58,821 nt of DNA from Polaribacter sp. (GCA_020740485.1 DYMN01000009.1:23055-81875); one strand, 5' to 3'. Shown: positions 44,723 to 53,933, counted from the first letter of the stretch. A program made the numbers and translations. The notes: generated from the letters alone by a model not told the origin.

Positions 44723-45967
44723 ATGACAACCGCTTTTATCAATATTAAAGAACTAATTCAAGTAAGAGAAAACCACATTCGCAAAGTATCAGGGAATGAA
44801 ATGAAAATATTGCCTACTCTGAAAGATGCTTTTTTAATCATCGAAGACGATACGATCAAAGCTTTTGGAACGATGTCTGAATTTAATGATTCTCACCCAT
44901 ATGAAATTATAGATTGCCGTGGAAAGATGATTTTTCCTACTTGGTGCGACAGTCATACGCATTTAGTTTTTGCCGGAAACAGAGAAAGTGAATTTGCAGA
45001 CAAAATCAAAGGTTTAACCTATGAGGAAATAGCCAAAAAAGGTGGCGGTATTCTTAACTCAGCTTTAAAATTGAATGACACATCTGAATCTGAATTGTAC
45101 AATCAAGCTAAAGTTAGATTGGAAGAAATCACACAATTGGGCACAGGAGCCGTAGAAATTAAATCAGGGTATGGTTTAACTCCTGAATCTGAATTAAAAA
45201 TGCTTCGTGTTATAAAAAAATTAAAAGAAAATTATCCCGTTGAGATAAAATCTACTTTTTTGGGAGCACACGCATTTCCCAAAGCATATGCAACGGTTCC
45301 CGATGCCTATGTTGATTTGATTATTAACAAAATGATACCGGAAGTAGCCCAAGATCATTTGGCAGAATTTATAGACGTTTTTTGTGAAAAAGGCTATTTT
45401 AATCCTGAACAAACCGATAAAATTTTAAAAGCCGGAAAAAAATTCGGATTGGAACCCAAGGTGCATGTCAATCAATTCAACAGTATTGGGGGGATTGAAA
45501 TAAGTGTTAAAAACGACGCCTTGAGCGTTGACCACCTTGAGATCGTAACTGAAAATGACTTAGATGAACTAAAGAAACATCCTAAAACTATGGCAGTAGC
45601 TTTGCCCTCCTGTTCTTTTTTTATTGATATTCCTTATACCCCAGCTCGTCAAATCATAGATAACGGATTAGCATTGGCATTAGCTTCGGACTACAATCCG
45701 GGATCCTCTCCCAGTGGAAATATGAATTTTGTAGTTTCATTAGCTTGTATCAAAATGAAAATGACTCCGGAAGAAGCCATTAATGCAGCCACCTTAAATG
45801 GGGCTTATGCTATGGGATTATCAGATCTATTAGGAAGTATTAGTGTTGGTAAAAAAGCAAATTTTTTTATTACAAAAGAAATGTCGAGTATCGCTTTTTT
45901 ACCCTATGCTTTTGGGAGTAATTTGATAGAAAGGGTGTATATTAATGGCAAATTAATTACATACTAA
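44723..45967 (+). CDS. hutI: Imidazolonepropionase HutI
   Basis: The 414-residue amidohydrolase has the metal-binding HxH in DSHTHLVFAGNRESEF (about 76-91), a second His in FLGAHAFPKAY (about 183-193) and VHVNQFN (about 250-256), and the late Asp in ASDYNPGSSP (about 325-334). It hydrolyses 4-imidazolone-5-propanoate to N-formimidoyl-glutamate in histidine degradation. No other hut gene is next to it, so it stands alone, four bases after dciA. The protein is of normal length. Confidence 0.93.
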   Translation: MTTAFINIKELIQVRENHIRKVSGNEMKILPTLKDAFLIIEDDTIKAFGTMSEFNDSHPYEIIDCRGKMIFPTWCDSHTHLVFAGNRESEFADKIKGLTYEEIAKKGGGILNSALKLNDTSESELYNQAKVRLEEITQLGTGAVEIKSGYGLTPESELKMLRVIKKLKENYPVEIKSTFLGAHAFPKAYATVPDAYVDLIINKMIPEVAQDHLAEFIDVFCEKGYFNPEQTDKILKAGKKFGLEPKVHVNQFNSIGGIEISVKNDALSVDHLEIVTENDLDELKKHPKTMAVALPSCSFFIDIPYTPARQIIDNGLALALASDYNPGSSPSGNMNFVVSLACIKMKMTPEEAINAATLNGAYAMGLSDLLGSISVGKKANFFITKEMSSIAFLPYAFGSNLIERVYINGKLITY

Positions 45968-46010
45968 GTTCAAAACTTCCTGTAAATCACACAATAAAAT
46001 TAAATGTTTT

Positions 46011-46838
46011 TTACTTCAAAGCTTTATTTACAGGCTTGCGCAACACAAAATAAACGCCTATCAATATCATCGGGATACTTAATATTTGTCCCATATTGAG
46101 GTAGTTTGCAAAATTCTCTCCATCTTGTTTTTCTTTCCAAAATTCTACTACAAAACGCACCATCCAAAGCAAAATCATAAACCAGCCAAAAAGGACGCCT
46201 TCTCTTTGCTTCATATTGGTTTTCCAGTACATCCAGATCAGCACCACAAAGACAAACACATAGCCTATTGCTTCATAAATTTGAGTAGGATAGCGCGGGG
46301 CTGATTCTCCTAACTTTTGAAATACAAATCCGTAATCCGTATTAGTGTATTTTCCAACAATTTCAGAATTCATCAAGTTGCCCAATCGGATAAAAGCACC
46401 ACCTAAAGGTACTGCTATAACGACTCTATCTATAATCCATAAGTATGATTTTTGGGGTAACTTGTATTTCTTGAATAGAAAAATAGCCAAAATAACCCCA
46501 ATGGCGGCTCCGTGACTCGCCAAACCGGCAAATCCGATGATTTTGAAGGGACTAAACTGCACCGGAAACAAGATTTGCCAAGGTTTGTCTTTAAAATCAC
46601 CCCAAGAGTAGAAAAACACCTCGCCCAAGCGTGCTCCTAATATGGTAGCAAGGGCAACATACATAAAAAGGGAATCGACGATTTCCTCATCCATTCCGTC
46701 TTTTTTGTATATTTTCTTTTCGATGTAAATTCCCAATAAAAATGCAGCAACCCAAGATAAACTGTACCAACGAATGGCGACAGCTCCTAAGTCAAATAAT
46801 ATCGGTTCGGGATTCCAATTAATGGCTTGTAATATCAT
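46011..46838 (-). CDS. lgt: Prolipoprotein diacylglyceryl transferase
   Basis: The 275-residue protein has about seven membrane segments. The Lgt signature is seen in AFIRLGNLMNSEIVG (about 153-167), and the conserved SHGAAIGVILA segment near 108-118 carries the His region. An early IRWYSLSWVAAF (about 22-33) also fits. It transfers diacylglycerol from phosphatidylglycerol to the lipobox Cys of prolipoproteins, which in this window include several candidates. Its leader begins with the 15-bp repeat array. Confidence 0.93.
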   Translation of the reverse strand: MILQAINWNPEPILFDLGAVAIRWYSLSWVAAFLLGIYIEKKIYKKDGMDEEIVDSLFMYVALATILGARLGEVFFYSWGDFKDKPWQILFPVQFSPFKIIGFAGLASHGAAIGVILAIFLFKKYKLPQKSYLWIIDRVVIAVPLGGAFIRLGNLMNSEIVGKYTNTDYGFVFQKLGESAPRYPTQIYEAIGYVFVFVVLIWMYWKTNMKQREGVLFGWFMILLWMVRFVVEFWKEKQDGENFANYLNMGQILSIPMILIGVYFVLRKPVNKALK

Positions 46839-46842
46839 TGTG

Positions 46843-46932
46843 GGTTATTGATTATTAAGTTATTGATTATTGGGTTATTGATTATTGGGTTATTGATTAT
46901 TAGGTTATTGATTATTAGGTTGTTGCTTAATT
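46843..46932. repeat. Period-15 tandem repeat upstream of lgt
   Basis: Five near-perfect copies of GGTTATTGATTATTR span 46843-46917, and a degenerate sixth continues to about 46932. The array starts five bases upstream of the lgt start codon. On the lgt strand the unit reads AATAATC-AATAACC plus one base, that is, two heptamer-like halves. Confidence 0.9.
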
Positions 46933-46965
46933 GAAATTTATAACTTTAAACCTATCGGTAGAAGT

Positions 46966-47019
46966 GTTGATACTGTTGATACTATTGATAATGTTGATAC
47001 TGTTGTTACTATTGATAAT
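46966..47019. repeat. Period-9 tandem repeat (two 27-bp units)
   Basis: Six consecutive nonamers (GTTGATACT, GTTGATACT, ATTGATAAT, then GTTGATACT, GTTGTTACT, ATTGATAAT) form two 27-base units differing by one substitution. The array lies between lgt and the DPP-IV gene and is non-coding. Confidence 0.9.
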
Positions 47020-47064
47020 TTAAATAGAATCTTAAATAACGCATAGCTTCATTTCGCTTCGCTC

Positions 47065-47092
47065 AACCTTAAACCTTAAACTTTAAACCTAA
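47065..47092. repeat. Period-7 repeat next to the DPP-IV stop
   Basis: Four consecutive heptamers (AACCTTA twice, AACTTTA, AACCTAA) end two bases before the stop codon coordinate of the DPP-IV gene. They have the same period as the arrays at 1-105 and 41332-41420, but a different sequence. Confidence 0.75.
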
Positions 47093-47094
47093 AA

Positions 47095-49218
47095 CTATTT
47101 ATTGTGTTCCAAAATATAATCAATCATTTTGTTTTGCAAATGTACTCTATCTTTTCCTCGTACATTGTGTGCGTGCATAGGATAGGTAAAGAAATCCAAT
47201 TGGACTCCTTTTTCTACCGCTTCTTTCAACAAAGTCAAACTGTGTTGTGGTACAACAGTGTCGTCAATACTTCCGTGAATGATTAACAAATCAGATTTTA
47301 GATTGGTTATTTTTGAATGTAATTTAGTTGCTTCATATCCTTCAGGGTTTTCCTGTGGCGTGTCCATATAGCGTTCACCGTACATCACTTCGTAATATTT
47401 CCAATCTGTTACCGGACCTCCGGCTACTCCCACCTTAAAAGTGTCGGGATAATTCAACAATAAGGAAATGGTCATAAAACCACCATAACTCCATCCATTT
47501 AGCGCCAATCTGTTTGTATCAACATAAGGCAGGGATTTTAAATACGCCACGCCTACCATTTGATCAGCCATCGGAGCTTTGCCTTGCTGACGATGCAATA
47601 CACTTTCAAATGCAAATCCACGATTACTTGAACCTCTATTGTCTAAAGTGAAAATGATATAGTCTTTTTCAGCTGCCATATATTGCATCCACAATCCGGT
47701 GCCACCCATCCAAGTATCGGTTACTAATTGCGCGTGGGGTCCACCATAAACGTATATCAAAACGGGATATTTTTTATTAGGGTCAAAATGAGCAGGTTTT
47801 ATAATCACCGATTCCAAATCCTTTCCGTCCTCCGCTTTGAGTTTTACAAATTCCGCAGTCCCTAATTGATAGTCTTTTAATGGATTGGGAGCTGTAAAAA
47901 GAGCTGTTTTGGAAAGGGTTTTAGTATTGAGCAACGAAGTAACGTTTGGGGTATTTAGATTGGAAAAAACATCTAACAAATATTGAGCCGATGGACTTAA
48001 CTGAGCAAGATGTGTTCCTTGTTCCTTGGTTATTTCCGTGACATTCCCTTTCTTTAAATTGATTTTAAATACTTGCAAACCTTTGGGATCATTTCCGGTG
48101 GCTTCTACAAATACATTTTCGTTTTTAGGGTCAAACCCTAGAATTTGGGTTACAACAAATTGGAACTTAGTAATTTGTTTGCTGAAATTGGAAACCAAAT
48201 CATATTGATACACATTCATAAAGCCGTCTTTCTCGCTCATCCAAAGAAAAGAAGTGTTTGAATTGGGCAAAAACAAAGCAGGAAATTCAGGTTCTACCCA
48301 TTTTTCGTTGGATTCTTCCAAAATGGTACGCACTTTATTTCCGGTGAGCACATCATAAACATTGAGTGTATAATGATTTTGTCCGCGGTTGATTTCCGCT
48401 AAGAGAATGTATTTTTCATCGGGCGACCATGCCAAATTGGTGAGATAATGCTCATCTGAAGTATCAATATTCAAATACTTGATTTCTTTCGTTAGTATAT
48501 TGTAAATGCCTACTTTGGCTTTTTCGCTGCCTTGACCTGACATCGGATATTTGATGCTTTTCAAACTTGCCGGATAAGTGGTGATATCCTCTAACGGGTA
48601 ATCTGTAACATTGGATTCATCCTTTTGATAAAAAGCCAAATAACTGCCATTGGGCGACCAAAAAGTACCTTTTGAAATACCAAATTCGTTGCGGTGTATA
48701 GATTGACCGGATACCATATTTTTATCTTGATTATCGGTAACTATAATTTTAGAATGATTGGCATCGGCTATAAATAAATTATTGTTGAGGGTGTAAGCCA
48801 ATGTGTTATTCTTTAAACAATAATCTTGATTTTCCGCATTTTCATCAAATGCCACTTGTGTTAGTTCTTTTTTATTTATGTAATCAAATACAGTATAACC
48901 TTTTTCAGTTTGAAAAAGCATCGTGTTTTGAGTTATTTTTTCAGGATAAGGCAATCGCATCAAAGATGGATAGGCTGTTTTAAAATCACTTAATTTCAAC
49001 TCTCTTACTAAAGTTCCATCCGGTTTTTTAAATAAAAAAGTATTATTTTCTGTGTAAAAATAAACATCTTCCCCTTCTACCCATTGCAGTGATTGAAGTG
49101 ATTGCGGATACAAGCCTTTGTAATATCCTAAAACGGCATCTTGCACATTGAGATGCTTTTCTTGGGCTACAATAAAAAATGGCAATACAAACAATGCCAT
49201 TAAAAATATTTTCTTCAT
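47095..49218 (-). CDS. Dipeptidyl-peptidase IV-like S9B serine peptidase
   Basis: The 707-residue secreted protein has a signal peptide (about 1-18, FFIVAQ). The eight-bladed propeller region (about 30-450) and catalytic domain follow, with the nucleophile Ser in GWSYGGFM (about 576), the acid in HGSIDDTVVP and the His in YPMHAHNVRG. DPP-IV removes X-Pro dipeptides. The length matches bacterial DPP-IV (about 710). In a peptide-using flavobacterium it would complete extracellular or periplasmic protein digestion, alongside the S9A enzyme at 37581. Confidence 0.94.
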   Translation of the reverse strand: MKKIFLMALFVLPFFIVAQEKHLNVQDAVLGYYKGLYPQSLQSLQWVEGEDVYFYTENNTFLFKKPDGTLVRELKLSDFKTAYPSLMRLPYPEKITQNTMLFQTEKGYTVFDYINKKELTQVAFDENAENQDYCLKNNTLAYTLNNNLFIADANHSKIIVTDNQDKNMVSGQSIHRNEFGISKGTFWSPNGSYLAFYQKDESNVTDYPLEDITTYPASLKSIKYPMSGQGSEKAKVGIYNILTKEIKYLNIDTSDEHYLTNLAWSPDEKYILLAEINRGQNHYTLNVYDVLTGNKVRTILEESNEKWVEPEFPALFLPNSNTSFLWMSEKDGFMNVYQYDLVSNFSKQITKFQFVVTQILGFDPKNENVFVEATGNDPKGLQVFKINLKKGNVTEITKEQGTHLAQLSPSAQYLLDVFSNLNTPNVTSLLNTKTLSKTALFTAPNPLKDYQLGTAEFVKLKAEDGKDLESVIIKPAHFDPNKKYPVLIYVYGGPHAQLVTDTWMGGTGLWMQYMAAEKDYIIFTLDNRGSSNRGFAFESVLHRQQGKAPMADQMVGVAYLKSLPYVDTNRLALNGWSYGGFMTISLLLNYPDTFKVGVAGGPVTDWKYYEVMYGERYMDTPQENPEGYEATKLHSKITNLKSDLLIIHGSIDDTVVPQHSLTLLKEAVEKGVQLDFFTYPMHAHNVRGKDRVHLQNKMIDYILEHNK

Positions 49219-49274
49219 TTTATAATAGATTCTGTTACTGGTATTGGTTATCTAAATCGTCTAAAAGTTACAAA

Positions 49275-50588
49275 TTATTCCGATTCTTCCTGAGTATTTC
49301 CCTCGCTCAACTTTAGTAAAACGGTGTGTATGGTTTTTCTTTGAATTTTTGTAACAGTAACATCATATCCATCCACGCTTATTTTATCATTCACTTTAGG
49401 AATACGTTTAAAATGATACAATAGCAAACCGGCTAAGGTAGTATAGTTATCGTCAACCGTAAAGGGTTTGGGTAATAATTCATTGATATCAATTAAAGAA
49501 TGCATGGTTTGCACCAAATAGGAACCATCTTCATTAGGTTCTACTATGGGTTTTTCTTCATCGTCTTCATCTTGAATCTCACCCACCAATTCTTCTAATA
49601 TATCTTCTAAAGTAATGATTCCTTGTGTAGTCCCAAATTCGTCCATCACCACAGCCATGTGAATATGTTGTTTTTGAAAATCGGTGAGAATTTCGCTAAT
49701 CAACTTATTTTCATACACGTAATAAATCGGGTCTAAAATGTTTTTAAGCTTAAAAGTAGGTTTTTTAAAGTATTCTTTGAAAACATCTTTGGCATAGGCA
49801 ACTCCTATAAGATTATCCATTGAATCTTCGTAAATCGGAATACGAGAATAGCCATTATCCAAAACGCTTTCTACGAATTCTTTATTGGGCATGGAAATTT
49901 CTAACGCAAAAATTTCGTGACGCGGCACCATAATTTGTTTGGCACTATGGTCTGTGAAATCAAAGGCATTTTTAATAATTTCATAGTTTTCCGCTTGAAT
50001 GACACCCCCTTCTTTGCTCTGATCTACCAACAAACGCAATTCATCGACGCTATGGGTTTCGTGTTCTCCAATCGGTTTGATTCCTATTAATTTGAGGATC
50101 AAATTGCTCAACATGTTCATCAACCAAATAAAAGGTCTTAAAATCACAAAAAAGAGATGCAACGGATAAGATACCGCTAATGTAGTTGCTTCAGCTTTGC
50201 GAATGGCAATGGATTTAGGCGCTAATTCGCCTAAAACAATATGCAAAGTAGTAATAAAAGTAAAACCAACAACAATGGAAACCGTATGTAAATTGGCTTC
50301 AGATATTTCAAGACCCCAATAATGCACAAAAGACTTAATCAATTTGGCAACTACAGGCTCACCCAACCAACCGAGCGCCAAACTCGCTAAAGTGATACCA
50401 AGCTGTGTAGCAGAGAGATAAGAATCGAGATGATTGATGATGTGTTCTGCTCTTTTGGCTATTTGATTGCCTTGTTCTGCCTTGAGATGGATTTGAGAAT
50501 ACCTTACTTTCACTATAGCAAATTCGGCAGCTACAAAGAATCCATTCAGAAAAACAAAAAAGAATATTATTAATAAGTCGAAATACAT
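49275..50588 (-). CDS. CorC/HlyC-family membrane protein (CNNM-CBS-CorC)
   Basis: The 437-residue protein has the usual three parts: a DUF21/CNNM membrane domain with three or four helices (about 1-190), two CBS domains (about 205-335, KQIMVPRHEIFALE and VVMDEFGTTQGIITLEDILEELVGE) and a C-terminal CorC/HlyC domain (about 345-430). Relatives take part in Mg2+ or Co2+ homeostasis, and the hemolysin name is historical. GldE, a gliding protein, has the same architecture, but the gldD context is absent here, so I keep the general family name. Confidence 0.9.
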   Translation of the reverse strand: MYFDLLIIFFFVFLNGFFVAAEFAIVKVRYSQIHLKAEQGNQIAKRAEHIINHLDSYLSATQLGITLASLALGWLGEPVVAKLIKSFVHYWGLEISEANLHTVSIVVGFTFITTLHIVLGELAPKSIAIRKAEATTLAVSYPLHLFFVILRPFIWLMNMLSNLILKLIGIKPIGEHETHSVDELRLLVDQSKEGGVIQAENYEIIKNAFDFTDHSAKQIMVPRHEIFALEISMPNKEFVESVLDNGYSRIPIYEDSMDNLIGVAYAKDVFKEYFKKPTFKLKNILDPIYYVYENKLISEILTDFQKQHIHMAVVMDEFGTTQGIITLEDILEELVGEIQDEDDEEKPIVEPNEDGSYLVQTMHSLIDINELLPKPFTVDDNYTTLAGLLLYHFKRIPKVNDKISVDGYDVTVTKIQRKTIHTVLLKLSEGNTQEESE

Positions 50589-50653
50589 ATCTTATTTAAT
50601 TCAAATGCAAATTTATAATTTTAAAAATACTAATCACAAAAAAAAATTTAAAG

Positions 50654-51700
50654 TCACTTTAAATCTTTAAATCCTTTTTTATCAATTCGCACTAAAATTG
50701 GGAAATGGTCGGAATATTTATCTTTATACGTCTTAAAATAATTGATTTTCAAACTTTTATCAACCAAAAAGAAATCAATGCGCAAAGGAAACTGAAAATC
50801 ATAGGTTTTATCAAAACCAACACCTGCCTCAACATAAGCATCATTTTTCCCATCTTTGAGTTTTCGGTAAACCCAAGAATAGCCCGTATTGTTAAAATCA
50901 CCTGCAATTACAATTTTATGATTTGTTTCTGACTGATGCTCTAAGAACTTTTCAACTTGTTCTTGCTGGATTTGAAACGCTTGACTAATCCGCATTTGCA
51001 ATTCTTCAGCGTCTTTTTGTCCAAAAAATTCTTTGTGTAAATTTAACTTAATAGACTGTAAATGTACATTATAAACCCTTAAGGTGTCTTTTCCTAAAAG
51101 CAAGTCAACAAAAATGATATTATTGGCTGTATTTTTAAAATCTAAACTTCCTTGGTTAATAATAGGGAATTTTGAATAAATGGCTTGACCAAATTGGGAT
51201 TTTTGAGTTTGATATTTTTCGTATTTATACTTATAATCCAATTTCAATCTATCCTCTTTGGCATAATCTTGAAAACAGATTACATCGGGGGATTTTTCTT
51301 TGATAAAAGTGGTTATTTTTTCAGGAATATCCGGTGATTCAGACCAATCATATTTATTGAACATTCTTACGTTATAACTCATTATTTTAACATCTTCGGT
51401 GGCTATTACTTTTTCACCATCTAATTTGTAAAATTTTGTAATATAGGAATATCCGATAAGCAGAAGAAAAAAGTGTACCCAAAAAATTCTTTGTAAGGTG
51501 AGCAACCAATATAGCATCAAAAGCAAGTTTACAAAGATGATAAATGGGGTAAATAAGCTTAAAGCAGCAAAACCTTTTAAAGCTTTTGGTTCGATATAAG
51601 GTAAAAGATAGGATACTACCAATAAAAAGGCAAATCCAATGGATAGAATATATAAAATCTTATTAAATAGTGATTTCTTTTTTTTATTTACTGTTGCCAT
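50654..51700 (-). CDS. Membrane-anchored endonuclease/exonuclease/phosphatase-family protein
   Basis: The 348-residue protein has three N-terminal membrane segments (about 12-95) and then an EEP fold (about 100-345). Catalytic-type residues appear in MSYNVRMFNKYDWS (about 107-120), DVICFQDYAKE (about 135-145), IVIAGDFNNTGYSWVYRKL (about 257-275) and the final SDHFPILVRID. Relatives act on phosphodiesters, including sphingomyelin and nucleic acids, and the substrate is unknown. The start overlaps the rhomboid gene by 17 bases, so the two are co-transcribed. Confidence 0.85.
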   Translation of the reverse strand: MATVNKKKKSLFNKILYILSIGFAFLLVVSYLLPYIEPKALKGFAALSLFTPFIIFVNLLLMLYWLLTLQRIFWVHFFLLLIGYSYITKFYKLDGEKVIATEDVKIMSYNVRMFNKYDWSESPDIPEKITTFIKEKSPDVICFQDYAKEDRLKLDYKYKYEKYQTQKSQFGQAIYSKFPIINQGSLDFKNTANNIIFVDLLLGKDTLRVYNVHLQSIKLNLHKEFFGQKDAEELQMRISQAFQIQQEQVEKFLEHQSETNHKIVIAGDFNNTGYSWVYRKLKDGKNDAYVEAGVGFDKTYDFQFPLRIDFFLVDKSLKINYFKTYKDKYSDHFPILVRIDKKGFKDLK

Positions 51701-52484
51701 TATTCTTCTGATTAAATAAAAATTCTCTTTCTTCTTTTGTCAACGAATCATAACCTGATTTACTGATTTTGTCCAAAATGTTGTCAACTTGTTTGTCATT
51801 CAATCTTTTGTTAGCTACACTCATTTTTACATCAGGCTTATTCGGATTGCGATAGATGGTTTTAAATTTTGTTTTAGGTTTATGTACTTTAACATCTAAT
51901 TCCCATAACAAGGTTAATAAATAGCCCACTAATCCGCCTCCAAGATGAGCCACAGCAGCGCCGGCTTGAAATCCACCTATCCCTATGATACTCAACAAAA
52001 TCCAAATACTGCTTAAAATCCACAGCTCAATTCGCCCTATAAACCTGAAATTCAAACCGTAATGCGGAATTTTGGAAGTAATTCCAAGCATTAAGGCAGT
52101 AATGGCTGCCGAGGCTCCAAGTAGCACACTGTGATTTGAATTGGGGTTAAAACCTTCGTATATCAGATAAAATAAACCTCCCGCTATGGAACCCATAATA
52201 TAGTAAATCCAAAACTTTTTTTCACTGAAAAAATCTAAAAAGAGATTACCAATAAAATACAAAACCAATACATTAGCAAAAAGATGCAAAAAATTCTCGT
52301 GAATAAAAGAATAGGTAATTAAAGTCCAAGGTTTAAAGATAAATTGGGTATAATCAGCAGGCAAAGCCCATACATTGAGCATAAAATTAGGAACTATTGC
52401 CGTTGGAAAAAAGAGCACCGACAAAACAATGATAAGCTGGGTTACCCTATCTAAAGACTTGATATTTACAATCCAATTCTTCAA
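51684..52484 (-). CDS. Rhomboid-family intramembrane protease with C-terminal cytoplasmic tail
   Basis: The 266-residue protein has six membrane segments (about 15-200). Catalytic Ser lies in LLGASAAITALML (about 121-133), where the glycine after Ser found in most rhomboids is alanine, and catalytic His in AAVAHLGGGLVGYLL (about 176-190). The N-terminal HENFLHLFANVLVLYFIG carries the conserved His-xxx-Asn. A charged tail (about 200-266) ends in NQKNNGNSK. It overlaps the EEP gene and abuts the DUF4442 gene, so the three form one operon. Confidence 0.88.
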   Translation of the reverse strand: MKNWIVNIKSLDRVTQLIIVLSVLFFPTAIVPNFMLNVWALPADYTQFIFKPWTLITYSFIHENFLHLFANVLVLYFIGNLFLDFFSEKKFWIYYIMGSIAGGLFYLIYEGFNPNSNHSVLLGASAAITALMLGITSKIPHYGLNFRFIGRIELWILSSIWILLSIIGIGGFQAGAAVAHLGGGLVGYLLTLLWELDVKVHKPKTKFKTIYRNPNKPDVKMSVANKRLNDKQVDNILDKISKSGYDSLTKEEREFLFNQKNNGNSK

Positions 52485-52940
52485 CTAACTTTTTGCTTTT
52501 ATACTCCAATGAAATTCAAATTTGGAAACCACCACATTTTGTTCATCATAACCCATAGAGCGCAAAACGAGCTCTTGACCTTCCCCGGTTTGAATGGCTT
52601 TAAGAATCACTTGATCTATCGTAGCGCCATCTTCGCAAATAAATCTAATTTTTCCTGTCGCTTTTTTAGTGAAATCCGCTGTTTGATGGGTTACCAACAT
52701 TGATATTTTTTGCCCTGAATTTTGGATACTTCGCATTACTAAAACCCCTGTTGAAATTTCAGCAGCCATTGCCTGAACTGCAAAATACATAGACCGAAAC
52801 GGATTTTGATTGATCCAACGATGTTTGACCGTAAAAACGGCCTTTTGCTCTGTTAATTCGGTCAATCTTATTCCTGTAAAAAAAGCAGCCGGCAATTGAA
52901 ACAGTAAAAACCGATTGATGCTTGCAATATTAAAAGTCAT
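52485..52940 (-). CDS. DUF4442 hotdog-fold protein (PaaI thioesterase-like)
   Basis: The 151-residue protein matches DUF4442, a PaaI-like hotdog family. It has KHRWINQNPFRSMYFAVQAMAAEISTG around residues 40-66, the position where hotdog thioesterases carry their active-site helix. The expected activity would be hydrolysis of acyl-CoA, but catalytic competence is not established for this family. Its stop is immediately followed by the rhomboid start without spacer, so the operon runs DUF4442, rhomboid, EEP. Confidence 0.78.
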   Translation of the reverse strand: MTFNIASINRFLLFQLPAAFFTGIRLTELTEQKAVFTVKHRWINQNPFRSMYFAVQAMAAEISTGVLVMRSIQNSGQKISMLVTHQTADFTKKATGKIRFICEDGATIDQVILKAIQTGEGQELVLRSMGYDEQNVVVSKFEFHWSIKAKS

Positions 52941-52989
52941 CTTTTGAAAATTTATGCGAAAGTAAGAAAAAATGTTTTATCACCTAAAA

Positions 52990-53216
52990 TCGATATTAAT
53001 ATTTAAGTAAGGTAGATTCAACTAGCAAATGCAATTTTTAGGTTATAAAAGATTTGTGGGCGATTGACGGCACGCTTGGTGTAAGCGATGTGGTGGTGAA
53101 GTTCTCACAGACCTTTGGTAAAAGTATAAAAGTTTGGTTAATCACAAAAGTTTGTTTTGATGCCTTTGCCCGTCCTATAGCCTACTTAATGTTAGCAAAG
53201 GTTGTTCTCTATTTCG
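52990..53216. other. Non-coding element of atypical composition
   Basis: This stretch is distinctly richer in G and C than other intergenic DNA here, and no real gene was found in it. A 60-codon frame (53054-53236) has no recognisable similarity. Short direct repeats such as AAAAGTTTG (twice between 53125 and 53165) occur. The GTTAGC near 53198 recalls integron recombination sites, but the complete consensus is not met. It resembles intergenic repeats I recall from flavobacteria, at low certainty. Confidence 0.35.
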
Positions 53217-53918
53217 TCATTCCGTTTCTCGTTTAAAATTCCAATTAATTAAAGGTAATTTTCGTTTTTGGTTTACGTTCCAAAGTCCTATTTGAAATCC
53301 TTTAAGTTTCTTTGTTTTATTAAAAAGCCCAATTTGAACGCCTTTCATTTCGCTAGCATTATTTCCAAGAATGCCAATTTGAAATCCTTTTGTCTTGTAT
53401 CCATTGTTTGAAAAACCTACCTGTAAACCATTCATATAGTAAGCGTCATTGAATAAAGCTGTCATTATTCCGTTGTGTTTTTGGCTAAAATTCATAAAGA
53501 CAGAAGTTGAAACACCATTTACTTGAAAATTAATTTGTCCTATAAAACCTGCTGTCAACCCATTTGTCAGACAATGGCAAACTGTTCCGGATGATGATAG
53601 ATTTAATCCATTTATTCTTTCTGATAATGGGTCTTGTTTTAGTTTAATAAAAGCACTGTCTGTCATAACAATAGGACTTCTCGGTATTAATGGAATCGCT
53701 ATTCCTACACCAATTAATTCTAACTTTATTCCATTTGTATTTGTATATCTTGGTTCGTTGTTAAAGGACCAAAGTCCGATTGAAATTCCGTGAATATTAA
53801 TACTATCTTGGTGGAAAGTCCATATTGGAAAATAGTTTTTCTTCTTGCCAATTTGTCCGTAGGAACTTATTATCAAGAGTAAAAATAGAAATGTCATTAT
53901 AGTTTTAGTGTGTCTCAT
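53217..53918 (-). CDS. LA_2272-type surface-repeat protein
   Basis: The 233-residue secreted protein has a signal peptide (about 1-20, LLIISSYGQ) and then short beta repeats, most clearly near the C-terminus: GLQVGFSNNGYKTK, GFQIGILGNNASEMK, GVQIGLFNKTKKLK, GFQIGLWNVN. The repeats, of about 20 residues with a G-QIGL-N core, are like those of the LA_2272 family. Function is unknown. The ATG at 53918 was preferred to a TTG farther upstream, because the signal peptide follows directly. Confidence 0.75.
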   Translation of the reverse strand: MRHTKTIMTFLFLLLIISSYGQIGKKKNYFPIWTFHQDSINIHGISIGLWSFNNEPRYTNTNGIKLELIGVGIAIPLIPRSPIVMTDSAFIKLKQDPLSERINGLNLSSSGTVCHCLTNGLTAGFIGQINFQVNGVSTSVFMNFSQKHNGIMTALFNDAYYMNGLQVGFSNNGYKTKGFQIGILGNNASEMKGVQIGLFNKTKKLKGFQIGLWNVNQKRKLPLINWNFKRETE

Positions 53919-53933
53919 TACAATATCTACCAA

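Noticed and set aside
49275..50588. GldE gliding protein
   Set aside because: The domain layout is shared with all CorC/HlyC proteins, and the gldD neighbourhood that would support GldE is missing.
53160..53216. Complete integron attC site
   Set aside because: GTTAGC occurs, but the R'/R'' consensus sequences are not both satisfied, and no integrase gene is in the window.
53054..53236. 60-codon frame in the GC-richer spacer
   Set aside because: There is no recognisable domain, it has a start far from any promoter box, and it overlaps the end of the minus-strand surface-repeat gene.
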